Below, one piece after another: positions 42,590 through 54,665 of a stretch of 64,000 nt of DNA. The stretch comes from Haematobia irritans. Lineage: Eukaryota > Arthropoda > Insecta > Diptera > Muscidae. How positions within the stretch are numbered: position 1 is the stretch's first letter; the number at the start of each line of letters is the position of its first letter. The position numbers and the translations under genes were made by a program. The stretch covers positions 41,494,671 through 41,558,670 of the forward strand of contig NC_134399.1 in NCBI RefSeq assembly GCF_050003625.1, written 5' to 3'. The notes beneath the pieces are model-generated. The model searched no databases. It was not told where the DNA came from and saw nothing but the letters and a program-made list of their open reading frames with translations.

Positions 42590-43890
42590 AAGGGTGATAC
42601 GGTCAAAATTTGGTCAAGGGAAAACGCGTGTAAATCGGTGAAATCGTTTATTTAAAAAATCAAATTAAATTTCTTTTTCAAGTTCAATTAGTATAAAATT
42701 CAGGAAAAATATTCAGTTAGGCTTTCGCTTTTCCAAATCCGAATTGCCGGGCCTCACGCTTGACACCTGCCATCAGATTTTGTACAGCCACCTTGTCCAC
42801 CTTCTTCGCCGCAGAAAGCCAGTTTGCCTTGAACTGCTGCTCGTCCTTAGCAGTTTTTTTTTTTGTCTTCTTTAGATTCCGCTTGACAATAGCCCAGTAT
42901 TTCTCAATTGGGCGGAGCTCTGGCGTGTTGGGAGGGTTATTGTCCATGGGAACCACCTGCACGTTGTTGGCGGCGTACCACTCCATGGCCTTTTTACCGT
43001 AATGGCAAGATGCCAAATCCGGCCAAAACAGTACGGAACAACCGTGTTTCTTCAGGAAAGACAGCAGACGTTTATTCAAACACTCTTTCACGTAAATTTT
43101 TTGGTTGACAGTCCCGGAAGCTATGAAAATGCTGCTTTTCAAGCCACAGGTACAGATGGCTTGCCAAACCAGATATTTCTTTGCGAACTTTGACAGTTTT
43201 ATGTGCTTGAAAATATCTGCTACCTTTCCCCTTCCTTTTGCCGTATAAAACTTCTGTCCCGGAAGCTGCTTGTAGTCGGCTTTGACGTAGGTTTCGTCGT
43301 CCATTACCACGCAGTCAAACTTCGTCAGCATCGTCGTGTACAGCCTCCGGGATCGCGCTTTGGCCGTCGTATTTTGTTTATCATCGCGATTTGGAGTCAC
43401 TACCTACTTGTAAGTCGATAGTCCGGCTCGTTTTTTGGCTCGATGCACGGTTGTAGACGATACACCCAGCTTATTTCCGGCATATCGGAGAGAGAGGTTA
43501 GGGTTTCGCTTGAAACTACCGGCAACTCTCTTTGTCGTCTCAGCGGCTTCCGGTTTTCGATTTCCCCCCGATCCAGACTTCCTGGCTGTCGACAAACGTT
43601 CCCCAAACACTTTAATTACATTTGTAACGGTTGATTTAGCAACTTTTAGCGATTTTGCCAGCTTTGCGTGCGAGTAGCTCGGATTTTCGCGATGCGCGAG
43701 CAAAATTTTGATACGCTGCTCTTCTTGCTTGGACGGCATTTTGACAACTGAAGAGTGAATTCCAAAATCAAAATAGGAGCAACATTCTACACACACACCT
43801 TCAAAATGAGGGGTGTTCAGGTTTTTTAAATGCAAAATTGAAAGAAATACGTCAAGTTTATATTGACCATATTTTGACCGTATCACCCTT
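42590..43890 (-). mobile_element. DD37E Tc1/mariner element
   Basis: The left end AAGGGTGATACGGTCAAAAT and right end ATTTTGACCGTATCACCCTT are 20-bp inverted repeats, with TA at 42588-42589 and 43891-43892. At 1301 bp it is full length. The transposase is on the minus strand. Confidence 0.92.
42717..43739 (-). pseudogene. DD37E transposase, single in-frame stop
   Basis: The reading frame runs from MPSKQEEQRIKILLAHREN (43739) to the natural end QFGFGKAKA (42717), 340 codons, interrupted only by a TAG at 43404-43406 within STYK*VVTPNRD. The N-terminal half has paired helix-turn-helix DNA-binding regions (HAKLAKSLKVAKSTVTNVIK, then LSLRYAGNKLGVSSTTVHR). The catalytic half has VVMDDETY (first Asp), LFWPDLASCH (second Asp) and ELRPIEKYW (Glu) with 37 residues between the last two, which places it in the ITmDD37E branch known from mosquitoes and flies. 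Apart from the stop it looks intact, so it is either recently dead or the stop is polymorphic. Confidence 0.9.
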
Positions 43891-44453
43891 TACGTAGATT
43901 TTACGATTTAGACACATTCTAGTTTGAAATAAAAGTTCTCGCATCTGCTCACAATTAAACACAAGCCTATTTATTTAAGAACGATGAAAAGTTTAACTTC
44001 ATAAAAGGATTTCAATATTAAATTCAATAATTTACTACTTTTATTAAAAAGTTAAGAATTGCCAGTACAAAACCAATATACCATTTAAAGTTCAATTTGC
44101 TTAAAAGAATTTTTTTCTACAAAAAAAAGAAAAAATAAAATTCATTAAATTGCATGTATATTGACCATATTTTGACCGTATCACCCTTTACGTAGATTTT
44201 ACGATTTAGACACATTCTAGTTTGAAATAAAAGTTCTCGCATCTGCTCACAATTAAACACAAGCCTATTTATTTAAGAACGATGAAAAGTTTAACTTCAT
44301 AAAAGGATTTCAATATTAAATTCAATAATTTACTACTTTTATTAAAAAGTTAAGAATTGCCAGTACAAAACCAATATACCATTTAAAGTTCAATTTGCTT
44401 AAAAGAATTTTTTTCTACAAAAAAAGAAAAAATAAAATTCATTAAATTGCATG
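43859..44453. repeat. 298-bp tandem duplication including a transposon end
   Basis: TATATTGACCATATTTTGAC recurs at 43859 and 44157, and the next ~297 bases are the same bar one A in an A-run. Each unit begins with the last 32 bases of the DD37E element and continues into the flank, so the duplication followed insertion. The short TATA at the joint suggests microhomology. Confidence 0.9.
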
Positions 44454-44539
44454 TATAATTTGGGAAGTATTTTACTTTCCAGATGTAGTTTCGTATGACA
44501 ATGGAATTTTTAACTGAAAGTTAAGAACGAGACATTCAA

Positions 44540-44765
44540 ATTTAAAATTTTAAAGTGGATATGAAATATATTTATATTGATTTACGTGCTTAAATTATAA
44601 TGTTAGTACATTATGTGATGTACAGGTATCACGATACCTGACTGTAATAGAAATTAACATAGAATAGGAAAATACAATCTAGTAATTTTTTCAATTTGTA
44701 TCTCATGCATATGTTCGGAAATGCAGAGTATTTAATACAACCAAAGTTCGTGATGTTTTTCATTA
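44540..44765 (+). repeat. Interspersed repeat R2, copy 2 (left part)
   Basis: Matches 18885-19130, including GTGCTTAAATTATAATGTTA and the hairpin CAGGTATC-AC-GATACCTG (44623-44640). It is cut by the HINE that starts at 44766; the continuation resumes near 48723. Confidence 0.7.
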
Positions 44766-45820
44766 TATACACTAAACCACTTAGTGGTCAGGGTATAATA
44801 ACTTTGATCTGCCAAAAAATGTGCCTACCACAAATATTGATTTTAGACCCCATAAAATATATACCGATTGACTCATAATCACCTCCTGAGTCGATCTAGC
44901 GCTTGGTGTCCGTTCGTCCGTCCATTTATTTGTTGTCCGCAGGATTGCGGTCGCAATTATTAACTGATTTTGATGAAATTTGGTATGTGGCGTTTTTTTT
45001 TTGGTACAAGGACGAACGCTATTGAATTTGGAAAAATCGGGTCAAATTTAGATATAGCTCCCATATATATGTATCGCCCGATTTCGATAAATGGGGTCAG
45101 ATTTCGTTCATTTACTAGCCGATCCGCGTCAAATTTGCTACAAATCCAATTGACCACCCTTTAATTGTGCCAAATATCATCGAAATTGGTTCAGATATAG
45201 CTTCCATATGTATGTATCGCCCGAGTTTCCCAAATTTGGCCATAAGTTCCTTATTTATCAACCGATCTTACTCAAAGTTGACCAAATATAATTTTTTATA
45301 GTACTTATAGTCTTACTCAATTTTTTTTCATTTCATTTTATTGAATACCTACACGGTTGAAAAAGACTGTTTTTCATATGTTTGGCTATAAACATTATAT
45401 GTTTGGAACACAAATTTTTAAACACAATATTTTTGAGTGCAAGCATATAATGTTCATAAACTAGCATAACATGTTTGGGACATATATGTTAATATGTTAG
45501 AACATATTATGTTTGGGACATAAAATGTTTGTAAATATAATATGCTTGGATGCAAACATATATTAATTTAGAAATATCCTATAAACATATATGTGTTTAG
45601 TAGCTTGGAGCGCTATTTAACAGGGAGCGATATTGAATTAAGTTGGTGGTTGTTGCTTGTTATTACAAAATTAACATTTTATTTGTCCTTGGGCAATTGA
45701 TCAGCTACTTCTTTGATCCTTACAAACTGAGTGGTCCGCTGTTCGAATCCCCGGCCGGCAAAAGGTAAAATTAAAATAAAAAAATCATAAAATTGAATAA
45801 TTTCTTCTACAATGTTTGTA

Positions 45821-46708
45821 AAGGGTGATTCTTTTGAGGTTAGGATTTTCATGCATTAGTATTTGACAGATCACGTGGGATTTCAGACATGGTGTCAAAG
45901 AGAAAGATGCTCAGTATGCTTTGACATTTCATCATGAATAGACTTACTAACGAGCCACAACGTCGAATTTTCAGTGAATGGGCCCTAGAAAAGTTGGCAG
46001 AAAATCCGCTTTTTTATCGACAAATTTTGTTCAGCGATGAGGCTCATTTCTGGTTGAATGGCTACGTAAATAAGCAAAATTGCCGCATTTGGAGTGAAGA
46101 GCAACCAGAAGCCGTTCAAGAACTGCCCATGCATCCCGAAAAATGCACTGTTTGGTGTGGTTTGTACGCTGGTGGAATCATTGGACCGTATTTTTTCAAA
46201 GATGCTGTTGGACGCAACGTTACGGTGAATGGCGATCGCTATCGTTCGATGCTAACAAACTTTTTGTTGCCAAAAATGGAAGAACTGAACTTGGTTGACA
46301 TGTGGTTTCAACAAGATGGCGCTACATGCCACACAGCTCGCGATTCTATGGCCATTTTGAGGGAAAACTTCGGAGAACAATTCATCTCAAGAAATGGACT
46401 ATTTTTTGTGGGGCTACGTCAAGTCTAAAGTCTACAGAAATAAGCCAGCAACTATTCCAGCTTTGGAAGACAACATTTCCGAAGAAATTCGGGCTATTCC
46501 GGCCGAAATGCTCGAAAAAGTTGCCCAAAATTGGACTTTCCGAATGGACCACCTAAGACGCAGCCGCGGTCAACATTTAAATGAAATTATCTTCAAAAAG
46601 TAAATGTCATGGACCAATCTAACGTTTCAAATAAAGAACCGATGAGATTTTGCAAATTTTATGCGTTTTTTTTTTTAAAAGTTATCAAGCTCTTAACAAA
46701 TCACCCTT
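45821..46708 (+). mobile_element. DD41D element, copy 2
   Basis: Same ends as copy 1 with TA at 45819-45820 and 46709-46710; the unoccupied site is visible in E3 (TTTGTATTACAG). It is 888 bp, 44 bp shorter than copy 1 because of one internal deletion. Confidence 0.92.
45934..46603 (+). pseudogene. DD41D transposase fragment with 44-bp deletion
   Basis: Identical by eye to the 237-residue frame at 4909-5622 up to FISRNG. A 44-bp deletion between two GAC triplets then shifts the frame and removes the segment before the third catalytic Asp region. The downstream part (YFLWGYVKSKVYRNK to the end) is open in another frame. It also lacks the N-terminal DNA-binding region. Not functional. Confidence 0.9.
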
Positions 46709-48063
46709 TATTACAGAAAAAGGTGCTAAGAACTAAAAAATCTCGTGGAAGTGAGAAAGATGTGGAGAATATACAATTAGGCAGAAACAAAATTTTGAGC
46801 ATTCAGGTCGAAAACCTATGTGTTTAGCACCTATATTACCTGTTTATTTTCATAATTCATTATGATTGTAAATATTTAAATAAATAAATAAAATTTTGAG
46901 CACAATATTGTTTGGGAGAATTTTTTTAAGCATATAATATTTTTGGGTGCAAAATGCTTCCAAACATATTATATGGTCACATAATAACATATTGTTTTTT
47001 GGAAGACAACATTATTGAATTTGGATGCAAAAATACAAAATGTTTGGAACTTAGACTACCCAAACATATATTGTTTAGACCAATATGCTTTCAAACATAT
47101 TATATATTGGAAGAGATCAAACATATAAATGTTTGGGCAATACCCAAAAATGTATATGCTTGAAGCAAAATATGTTTGGGAGTATATGTTACAGAAGCGA
47201 TTTTTTGTGAGCGTGTACACAACAAGATTAAAATCTTATAATTACAGTGAAGGATTATAAATGTTAAAACATCTCTGACTTATAATAAGTATATACAATA
47301 ATTAAACATTAAAGATAAAAAAGAAAATTTTAAATACATAAAATAAAAATTAATATTTTAAAAAATGAAGAAAATTACTTTTAGTAGTCAAATTTGGCAC
47401 ACAGTAACACCCTGTGGTATCTACCAAACCTGCAAAATATCATCCAAATCAGTTCAGATTTAGATATAGTTCACATATAGATGCAGCGCCCGATTTTGAA
47501 AAAGTTGTCCCCAATAAGTTGGCCACTATAGTGGCCTCATTTATTAATCGATCTTACTCCTCAAATTTAGCACAAGGTAATATGCTGTAATATCAATCAA
47601 ACCTGCAAAATATCATTCAAATCGGTTCAGATTTAGATATAGCACCCAATTTTGAAAAAAATTATTTTGAAAAAATTATTTTTACCATAGTGGCCTCATT
47701 TATTAACCGATCTTACTCAAATTTAGCACACAGTAACACCCTGTGGTATCAACTAAACCTGGAAAATATCATCCAAATCGGTTCAGATTTATATATAGCT
47801 CCCAGATTTATATATCGCTCGATTTTCCCAAATTTGGCCATAATACACTTATTTATTAACCAATTCTACTCAAGTTTCAAATTTTTATGTATTATCCCAT
47901 CGTATTTAGACTTGCATGTAACTCTTTTATAATAATATTGCCCGATTTTTGATTTATTACCCACATTAATTGAGCTATTTCTTCTTTTTTAATAATGGGC
48001 TCAATATTAGTTATACTCCTGACAAAACTCCCATAAAAATGTACCCCTTAATGTTCTTAAATA

Positions 48064-48686
48064 TACACTGAAAAAAATATTGTCGTGAGGCCAAAGATTT
48101 CATGCCCTTAAAATACGAATGCAAATTTTGCTTAGCATAAAATACGCATTTCTGTAATATAAAGTTTTTTTCTTTGTCCAAAAGTCGATAAACTTTTCAA
48201 TAAAGTATTGTCCTTATAATTAAGTGATTTGACTTAAAAATGGGTATCTTAAATGAAAGAAATTTTTTTTTGGGTAAGGTCAACTTGACTTTAAAAATTC
48301 AGAAAAATTCTTTAAAATTAATGAAATTGTCTTTAAATTTGTTGTCTTTTTGCATCTTGACTACAAAGAAACAATCGTTCAAAAATAGGACATGTTTTTA
48401 AACACTTTATTTTAAAGACGTTTTTTACTTGACGCAAAGCATAATTTCTACTGGAATTCGAGCCTGAAATTCGAAAATAAAGTTGTCGTTAACTCGTTTT
48501 TAAAGGACTTTGATAGCATATGAAGAAAAAAGCTGAAAAAACGAAAAATTTTAATTTGCCTCCTAGAAGCAAGTACACAAAACCTAAATTTAAAAGAGAA
48601 TTGTGTATTAAAAGTATCCTTACTTGTATTCTCCGCTTCTTTGGCTCGGAATCAATACCAAATTTTTTAAAGTAAAGACAAAAGAC
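48064..48686 (+). mobile_element. ACACTGAAAAAA MITE (family Z), copy 2
   Basis: Starts ACACTGAAAAAAATATTGTC and runs to TTTTAAAGTAAAGACAAA, where the last ~35 bases seen in the copy at 58192 are missing. It sits in the tail of HINE F. Non-coding. Confidence 0.75.
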
Positions 48687-48722
48687 AAATACCTGCCCGA
48701 CTTTCTACTTTACTTACTTGTT

Positions 48723-49936
<1,214 letters not shown>

Positions 49937-50139
49937 TTAAATAAAGTAATGTTTAATTTGAAACTGATGTAGCGATGATCTGAGAAGCTATGTTCACCTA
50001 AAACCTGCCACTCAGATATCTTTTAAAATGGGCTCAAGGAATTTTTGAAGCTGACAAAAGGGAGCGATCACCGGATGAACTGCCATCCTCTAAAGGGGAT
50101 CAAAGATCGTTTACCTCAGTTGCAAAAGACAGCCTAGTG

Positions 50140-50940
50140 ATGGCTATCATTAATAAAGGAGGTATGGTTCCAAAGCAAAAATGGGAGGAAATTGAGAACG
50201 CGATGTCTGGTGTCTACTCAGAGGTTCGAAAAAAGTTTCCCGGACCAAGTCCTCGACGGCAAAATGCTGGATGGTATCAAGGACGATATAAGTTAATAGC
50301 ATTTGCGGACCAGAGGTCTATGGATTACTTTAAAGCTGCTTTGATGCTAATTGGTGAAGTTTGGGAAGGAGCCGCTTTGGAGTTAGTCGATAGAAAAGAC
50401 ATACCGGCTAAACTTAGAGCACATGCATGGATACCTGCAAATCCTCCTGATCTTGAGTCAATACACAGACTAAAGGAATGTAACCCAGATCTTCCAACCG
50501 CCGATTGGAAGGTTGGTCGTTTGGATGACGTGGATGGACCAAGACGACATGCGGTGTTTATATTGAACATTGAGTCGCTGCCACATCTAGCCCAGACCCA
50601 AGGACGTGTAAGTTATGGCTTTCATGATATCCATATGAAGGTATACAAAAACGATCAGCCAAAGGATTCCGAAACGGACAAGCCTCCGGTAAAGTCAGCA
50701 GTGAAAAAATCTCCTAGCGAAGCCGAAGGAGACATAAAACCTGCAGACTATGGCGAAAATCATAGGCGGGAAGTTTCTACAGGCTCAAACCTCACCAAAG
50801 CTGAACCGCGGATTGTTGCGAGAGTCACCGAGATCTGTGAAGAGGAAGCCCTCGATGACTCAATTGAAGCGGCTGATGTGACGGTGGTTGAAAATTTGGA
50901 TGGTTCTACGGTTCCTCCAGATAAATCTTCACCATTGTAA
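50140..50940 (+). CDS. LINE ORF1 protein (DUF4780-type), intact C-terminal part
   Basis: This 266-residue frame (MAIINKGGMVPKQKWEEIEN...) matches the pattern of the DUF4780-type domain found in ORF1 of insect non-LTR elements: WEEIENAMSGVY, an aromatic-rich AGWYQGRYKLIAFADQRSMD, LRAHAWIPANPPDLESIHRL, then DWKVGRLDD and HAVFILNIESLPHL. The last 80 residues are Lys/Glu-rich and probably disordered. The frame is open upstream to about 50000 without another ATG, so the protein may be N-terminally truncated. The presumed role is RNA binding and RNP formation. It overlaps ORF2 by 41 nt in another frame. Confidence 0.8.
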   Translation: MAIINKGGMVPKQKWEEIENAMSGVYSEVRKKFPGPSPRRQNAGWYQGRYKLIAFADQRSMDYFKAALMLIGEVWEGAALELVDRKDIPAKLRAHAWIPANPPDLESIHRLKECNPDLPTADWKVGRLDDVDGPRRHAVFILNIESLPHLAQTQGRVSYGFHDIHMKVYKNDQPKDSETDKPPVKSAVKKSPSEAEGDIKPADYGENHRREVSTGSNLTKAEPRIVARVTEICEEEALDDSIEAADVTVVENLDGSTVPPDKSSPL

Positions 50941-53900
50941 GGCCGCTTGTGCTGCCTTAAAAGTTTTCCTGATGAAAGGAGACATAGATATAGTTCTTAT
51001 TCAAGAACCATACATATATAAGAACAAGATCTGTGAATTAAGCACTACGGGTTTCAAACTTTTGCATAATACCGGTAACGATATAAATCGAGCATGTATA
51101 ATTGCTAAAAACGAACTAAACTTGTTTCTACTTCCTTCATTGAGCAATGCAGACACTGTCGTAGCCAGTCTAGAGATATCTAAATGCAAATACTGGGTAT
51201 ATTCGGTCTACATGGGACATGATAGGGAGATGTTTCCATGTGCCGTTAACACCTTAGTTGAGGAGTCACTGAAAACAAAATCAAAACTCATTATGGGATG
51301 CGATGCGACTCTCCCCTTGCATTAGTATCACTAATAGAGTTTATTTTGCGTACTAACCTGGTAGTTTGCAATAAGGGAGATGCACCAACCTTCGTCACGA
51401 AAAACAGGCAAGAGGTTGTGGACGTCACATTGGCCTCTCCGGAACTGAATGATAAGATATCTGAGTGGCAAGTTTTGAGGGAACATAGCTTCTCAGATCA
51501 TCCTACATCAGTTTCAGATTGGCTGTTCGTATTTCAAAGACCATATTTCCGCCAAATGTTAGGAAAGCTGATTAGAATAGGTATAGGGAATCGTTCGATA
51601 TGATGATACCGGAAATACAAGATACAAATATGAGCACTGTGCAAGATATCGAACACGCAGTGGAGAGGATTACTAAGGCCTTCAACATCTCACTGAAAGC
51701 TGCATGCCCTAGAGGGAAGCCAAGGGGAAAAATCGACCACCATTATGGTCTACGGAGTTAAGTAATATGAGGAAATTCTGCAGGAAGCTCTTTAACAAAT
51801 CAAAGTCCACCAGAGCTCCTGAGGATTGGGACGCTTACAAGAAGAATCTGAGAGGATACAAGCGAGAACTGAGAAAGGCTCAGCATAACTCTTGGAATGA
51901 TTACTTCAGCAGTATTGAAAATACGTCCGAGGCTTCCAGACTACGGAAGGTACTACCATCCACTAACTCCGCTCCAGGTTTCATTAAAACATCGGAGGGC
52001 AATTGGACAACGTCCAGTGGGGAGACGCTGGAGGTACTATTGGACACACATTTTCCTGGAAATCAGACGGTTGAACCATGTTCCAATCGAGGAAATTGTA
52101 TCGGAATCTAGAATAAGATGGGCGTTAAATAGCTTTGGACCATTCAAATCCCCCGGACCTGATGGAATTACTCCGGCGGAGTTACAAGCAGTGACTGACA
52201 AAATTATCCCCTGGTTGTCGGCGATATATAAAGAATTTATCAACTTATCATATATCCCAGGAAAGTGGAGGGAAACAAAAGCCGTTTTCATACCTAAAGC
52301 GGGAAAAGCCTCTCACTCGAGGGCGAAGGATTTCCGACCAATCAGCTTATCCTCATTCCTATTTAAAACTCTGGAGAGGATGATAAATATTTATCTTAGA
52401 ACTAGCATCGAAACGACAGCATGCATACTCGAAGGGCACGTCTACTGAGACCGCATTACATGACCTAGTCAGCTTTATTGAAAGCTCACTATCTATCAAA
52501 GAATACACAATCGTGGCGTTTCTAGACATCGAAGGGGCGTTCAATAATGTCCATCCGAGCTCGATATTAAATGGACTGACAACTCTGAATGTTGATCCAT
52601 GTATTCTTAGGCTCTTAGACGAATCAGATATATTATTCAGAGGGCCCTCCGGATGACTGAGAAATGGGCGAAAACAATGGTCTTGGGGTAAATCCTGCAA
52701 AGACAGAACTAGTCATGTACTGCAAAGATCGCAAAACTCCCACGGTTAGGCCCATTTCCTTAAGGGGTATTGAAATTCCCTTTGGTGAGTGTGCAAAATA
52801 CCTTGGCGTTATTTTGGACAGGAAGCTGAACTTTAAGCTTAATATTGAAGAAAGGGCGGGAAAAGCAAAGGTAGCTTTGTACTCTTGCAAAAAGACAATA
52901 GGAAAAAAATGGGAACTAAAACCAAAAATTGTGCATTGGCTATACACGGCAGTGGTTAGATCTATAATGCTATATGGTGTTGTAGTCTGGTGGCCGGCAC
53001 TTCACCAGCCAACAAGTTTAGACAAAGTGCAGCGTATGGCGTGTTTGTGTATCTCAGGTGCATTCAGCAAGACAGGAACAAATTCCCTTAATGTCATGCT
53101 GCATCTATTGCCTTTAGACATTTTGGCCAAACAGTCAGCTGTAGTGGATTACACTTTGGCGAGTCCACTTTTCGACAAAAAGTTTGAGACTCTAATCCCC
53201 AACAGTGAGGCGTGGTGCACACAGACCCCGGTGAATAAAGAATATATAGATTTCTACACTGATGGCTCCAAATTGGATGGACAATTGGGTTTCGGAGTAT
53301 ATTCTAATGATCTGGAATAGCGAAAAGATTACCTAATCACTGTAGTGTTTTTCAGGCTGAAATATTAGCAATAAGAGAGGTGGCGAATTGGCTGAGAAGT
53401 AATGTTCCAAAAAATGTGGGCATTAATATATACTAAGACAGTCAACCTGCAATAAAATCCTTGGACTCTGTGTTCTTCAACTCGAAAACGGCCATCGACT
53501 GCCGCAAATCTCTCAATGAGATGGCTGAGCAGTACAATATTCACCTAATATGGGTGCCTGGCCATAGGTTAGGTTATGTTAGGTTAACGTGGCAGCCCGA
53601 TTAAGATTCAGGCTCACTTAGACTATTCAGTCCATTGTGATACCACATTAACTAAAAGTACCTATTACATATGGGCACTTCTAGTTTTAACCGTTGAACG
53701 TTCTCGATTATTATCTTCTGTTGAACCAACCCGATTGTTCCAAAAACATTAGCAGACTGCTTAAGTTAACGTTTTCCAGGTCCGCCAGTAATCTGAAGCT
53801 ATATGCCCCTAAAATTTGCTTACGCCGTACACAAAATGCAGGACACTCACACAAGAGGTGTTTTATTGGCCATAGGAACATACCGGGGAACTGCGAAGCG

Positions 53901-54401
53901 GATGAGTTGGCAAGGCTAGGGACTACCTTACATATTCCAGGGGAACTAGAATCTGTTGGTATGCCCCTGGCTCGAGCTGGCAAGCTCGTGCTGCGTGAGA
54001 AGGCTGTTATGATGGCAAATGTTCGATGGGAGAATTGCAAGGGTTGTAACGACACCAAGCAAATATGGCCCCATTTAAACTTAAACCGCACACTAGATAT
54101 GCTAGTGTCCTCGAGACGTCAGATATCACTCCTGATATCTGCTATAACGGGTTGCTGCCTGATAGGCGATTTTGCAAAAACTATAGGCGCGAAGTATAAT
54201 GACTATTGTATGAGCTGTCATGATGCGGAGGAAAAGGAATCAATTAAACACCTTTTGTGTGAGTGTCCTGCATTTTGTGTAAAGCGCAAGCAACTTTTAG
54301 GAGCATATAGCTTCAGATTACTGGCGGATCTGGAAAACGTTAACTTAAGCAGTCTGCTAATGTTTTTGGAACAATCTGGTTGGTTCAACAAAGAAAAATA
54401 A
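50900..54401 (+). pseudogene. LINE ORF2: endonuclease-RT-RNase H, multiply broken
   Basis: ATG at 50900 opens FLQINLHHCKAACAALKVFL and VLIQEPYIYKNKI, the start of an apurinic-type endonuclease with its Asn and Glu. A deletion and frameshift hit after KSKLIMGCDA (51300), where the HH motif should be; the frame continues with FVTKNRQEVVDVTLASPELN and HSFSDH. The RT begins PFKSPGPDGITPAELQAV, FIPKAGK, AKDFRPISLSS, then FLDIEGAFNN with one catalytic Asp. A deletion near 52640-52665 then removes the YADD active-site block. Thumb and connection follow (AKYLGVILDRKLNFKLN, VVWWPALHQPT), then RNase H starts IDFYTDGSKLDGQLGFG and ends WVPGHRNIPGNCEADELARLG across the nested insertion. The C-terminus has CMSCHD...HLLCECPAFC, a CCHC motif. 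Dead in cis. Confidence 0.9.
53569..53867 (-). mobile_element. Antisense 3'-end copy of the same LINE, nested in it
   Basis: The minus strand reads KHLLCECPAFCVRRKQILGA, YSFRLLADLENVNLSSLLMF and LEQSGWFN, then the 3' UTR and a TAACATAACC tail, matching 54240-54534 of the host LINE. GGCCATAGG flanks both sides (53560-53568, 53868-53876), a 9-bp TSD. It is a 5'-truncated retro-insertion. It interrupts WVPGHR of the RNase H domain. Confidence 0.93.
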
Positions 54402-54665
54402 TCAAGAAGGTTCAGCAATTAAAACTAGAGCCCATATGTAATAGGTACTTTTAGTTAATGTGGTATCACAATGGACTGAATAGTCTAAGTGAGCCTGAAT
54501 CTTAATCGGGCTGCCACTTTAACCTAACCTAACCATTTACTTATTTTGTTATATCGATGTGATAAATGTTATTTAAAATTTTCCACATTTTCCTTCGCGG
54601 GTTAGGTTAGGTATAGTGGCAGCCCGATATTTCAGACGCACTTAGACTATTCAGGCCATTGTGAT

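Larger units (their letters stand above)
45350..47217. mobile_element. Chimeric tRNA-like TIR element E4, carrying a DD41D insertion
   Basis: Starts TACACGGTTGAAAAAGACTG and ends GCGATTTTTTGTGAGCGTGTA-like. It matches E3 over its first 780 bp apart from the DD41D insertion at 45821-46708. It keeps a degraded plus-strand tRNA-like block (CTGTTCGAATCCCCGG near 45739). The right third, absent from E3, is rich in ATATGTTTGG words. Confidence 0.75.
44766..48722 (+). mobile_element. Helentron-like element F, split twice
   Basis: The head TATACACTAAACCACTTAGT with inverse AGTGGTCAGGGTATA is at the left, then tandem units with GATATAGCTCCCATATATAT. It breaks at 45350 where E4 inserts, resumes at 47218 with more units (ATCATCCAAATCAGTTCAGA), is broken again by the MITE at 48064-48686, and ends CTGCCCGACTTTCTACTTTA with CTTACTTGTTT. 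The tail equals that of element E. Treating the pieces as one element is inference. Confidence 0.6.
49940..54534 (+). mobile_element. Non-LTR retrotransposon (LOA/I-type LINE) with RNase H, degraded
   Basis: It contains an ORF1, an overlapping ORF2 with endonuclease, reverse transcriptase and RNase H regions, and a 3' end finishing TTAACCTAACCTAACC in place of poly(A). Domain order with RNase H suggests the LOA or I group; the exact clade is not certain. The 5' end is uncertain because it meets the TA microsatellite. It is split by an antisense copy of its own 3' end (53569-53867). Its 3' tail is shared with the SINE family in this window. Confidence 0.88.
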
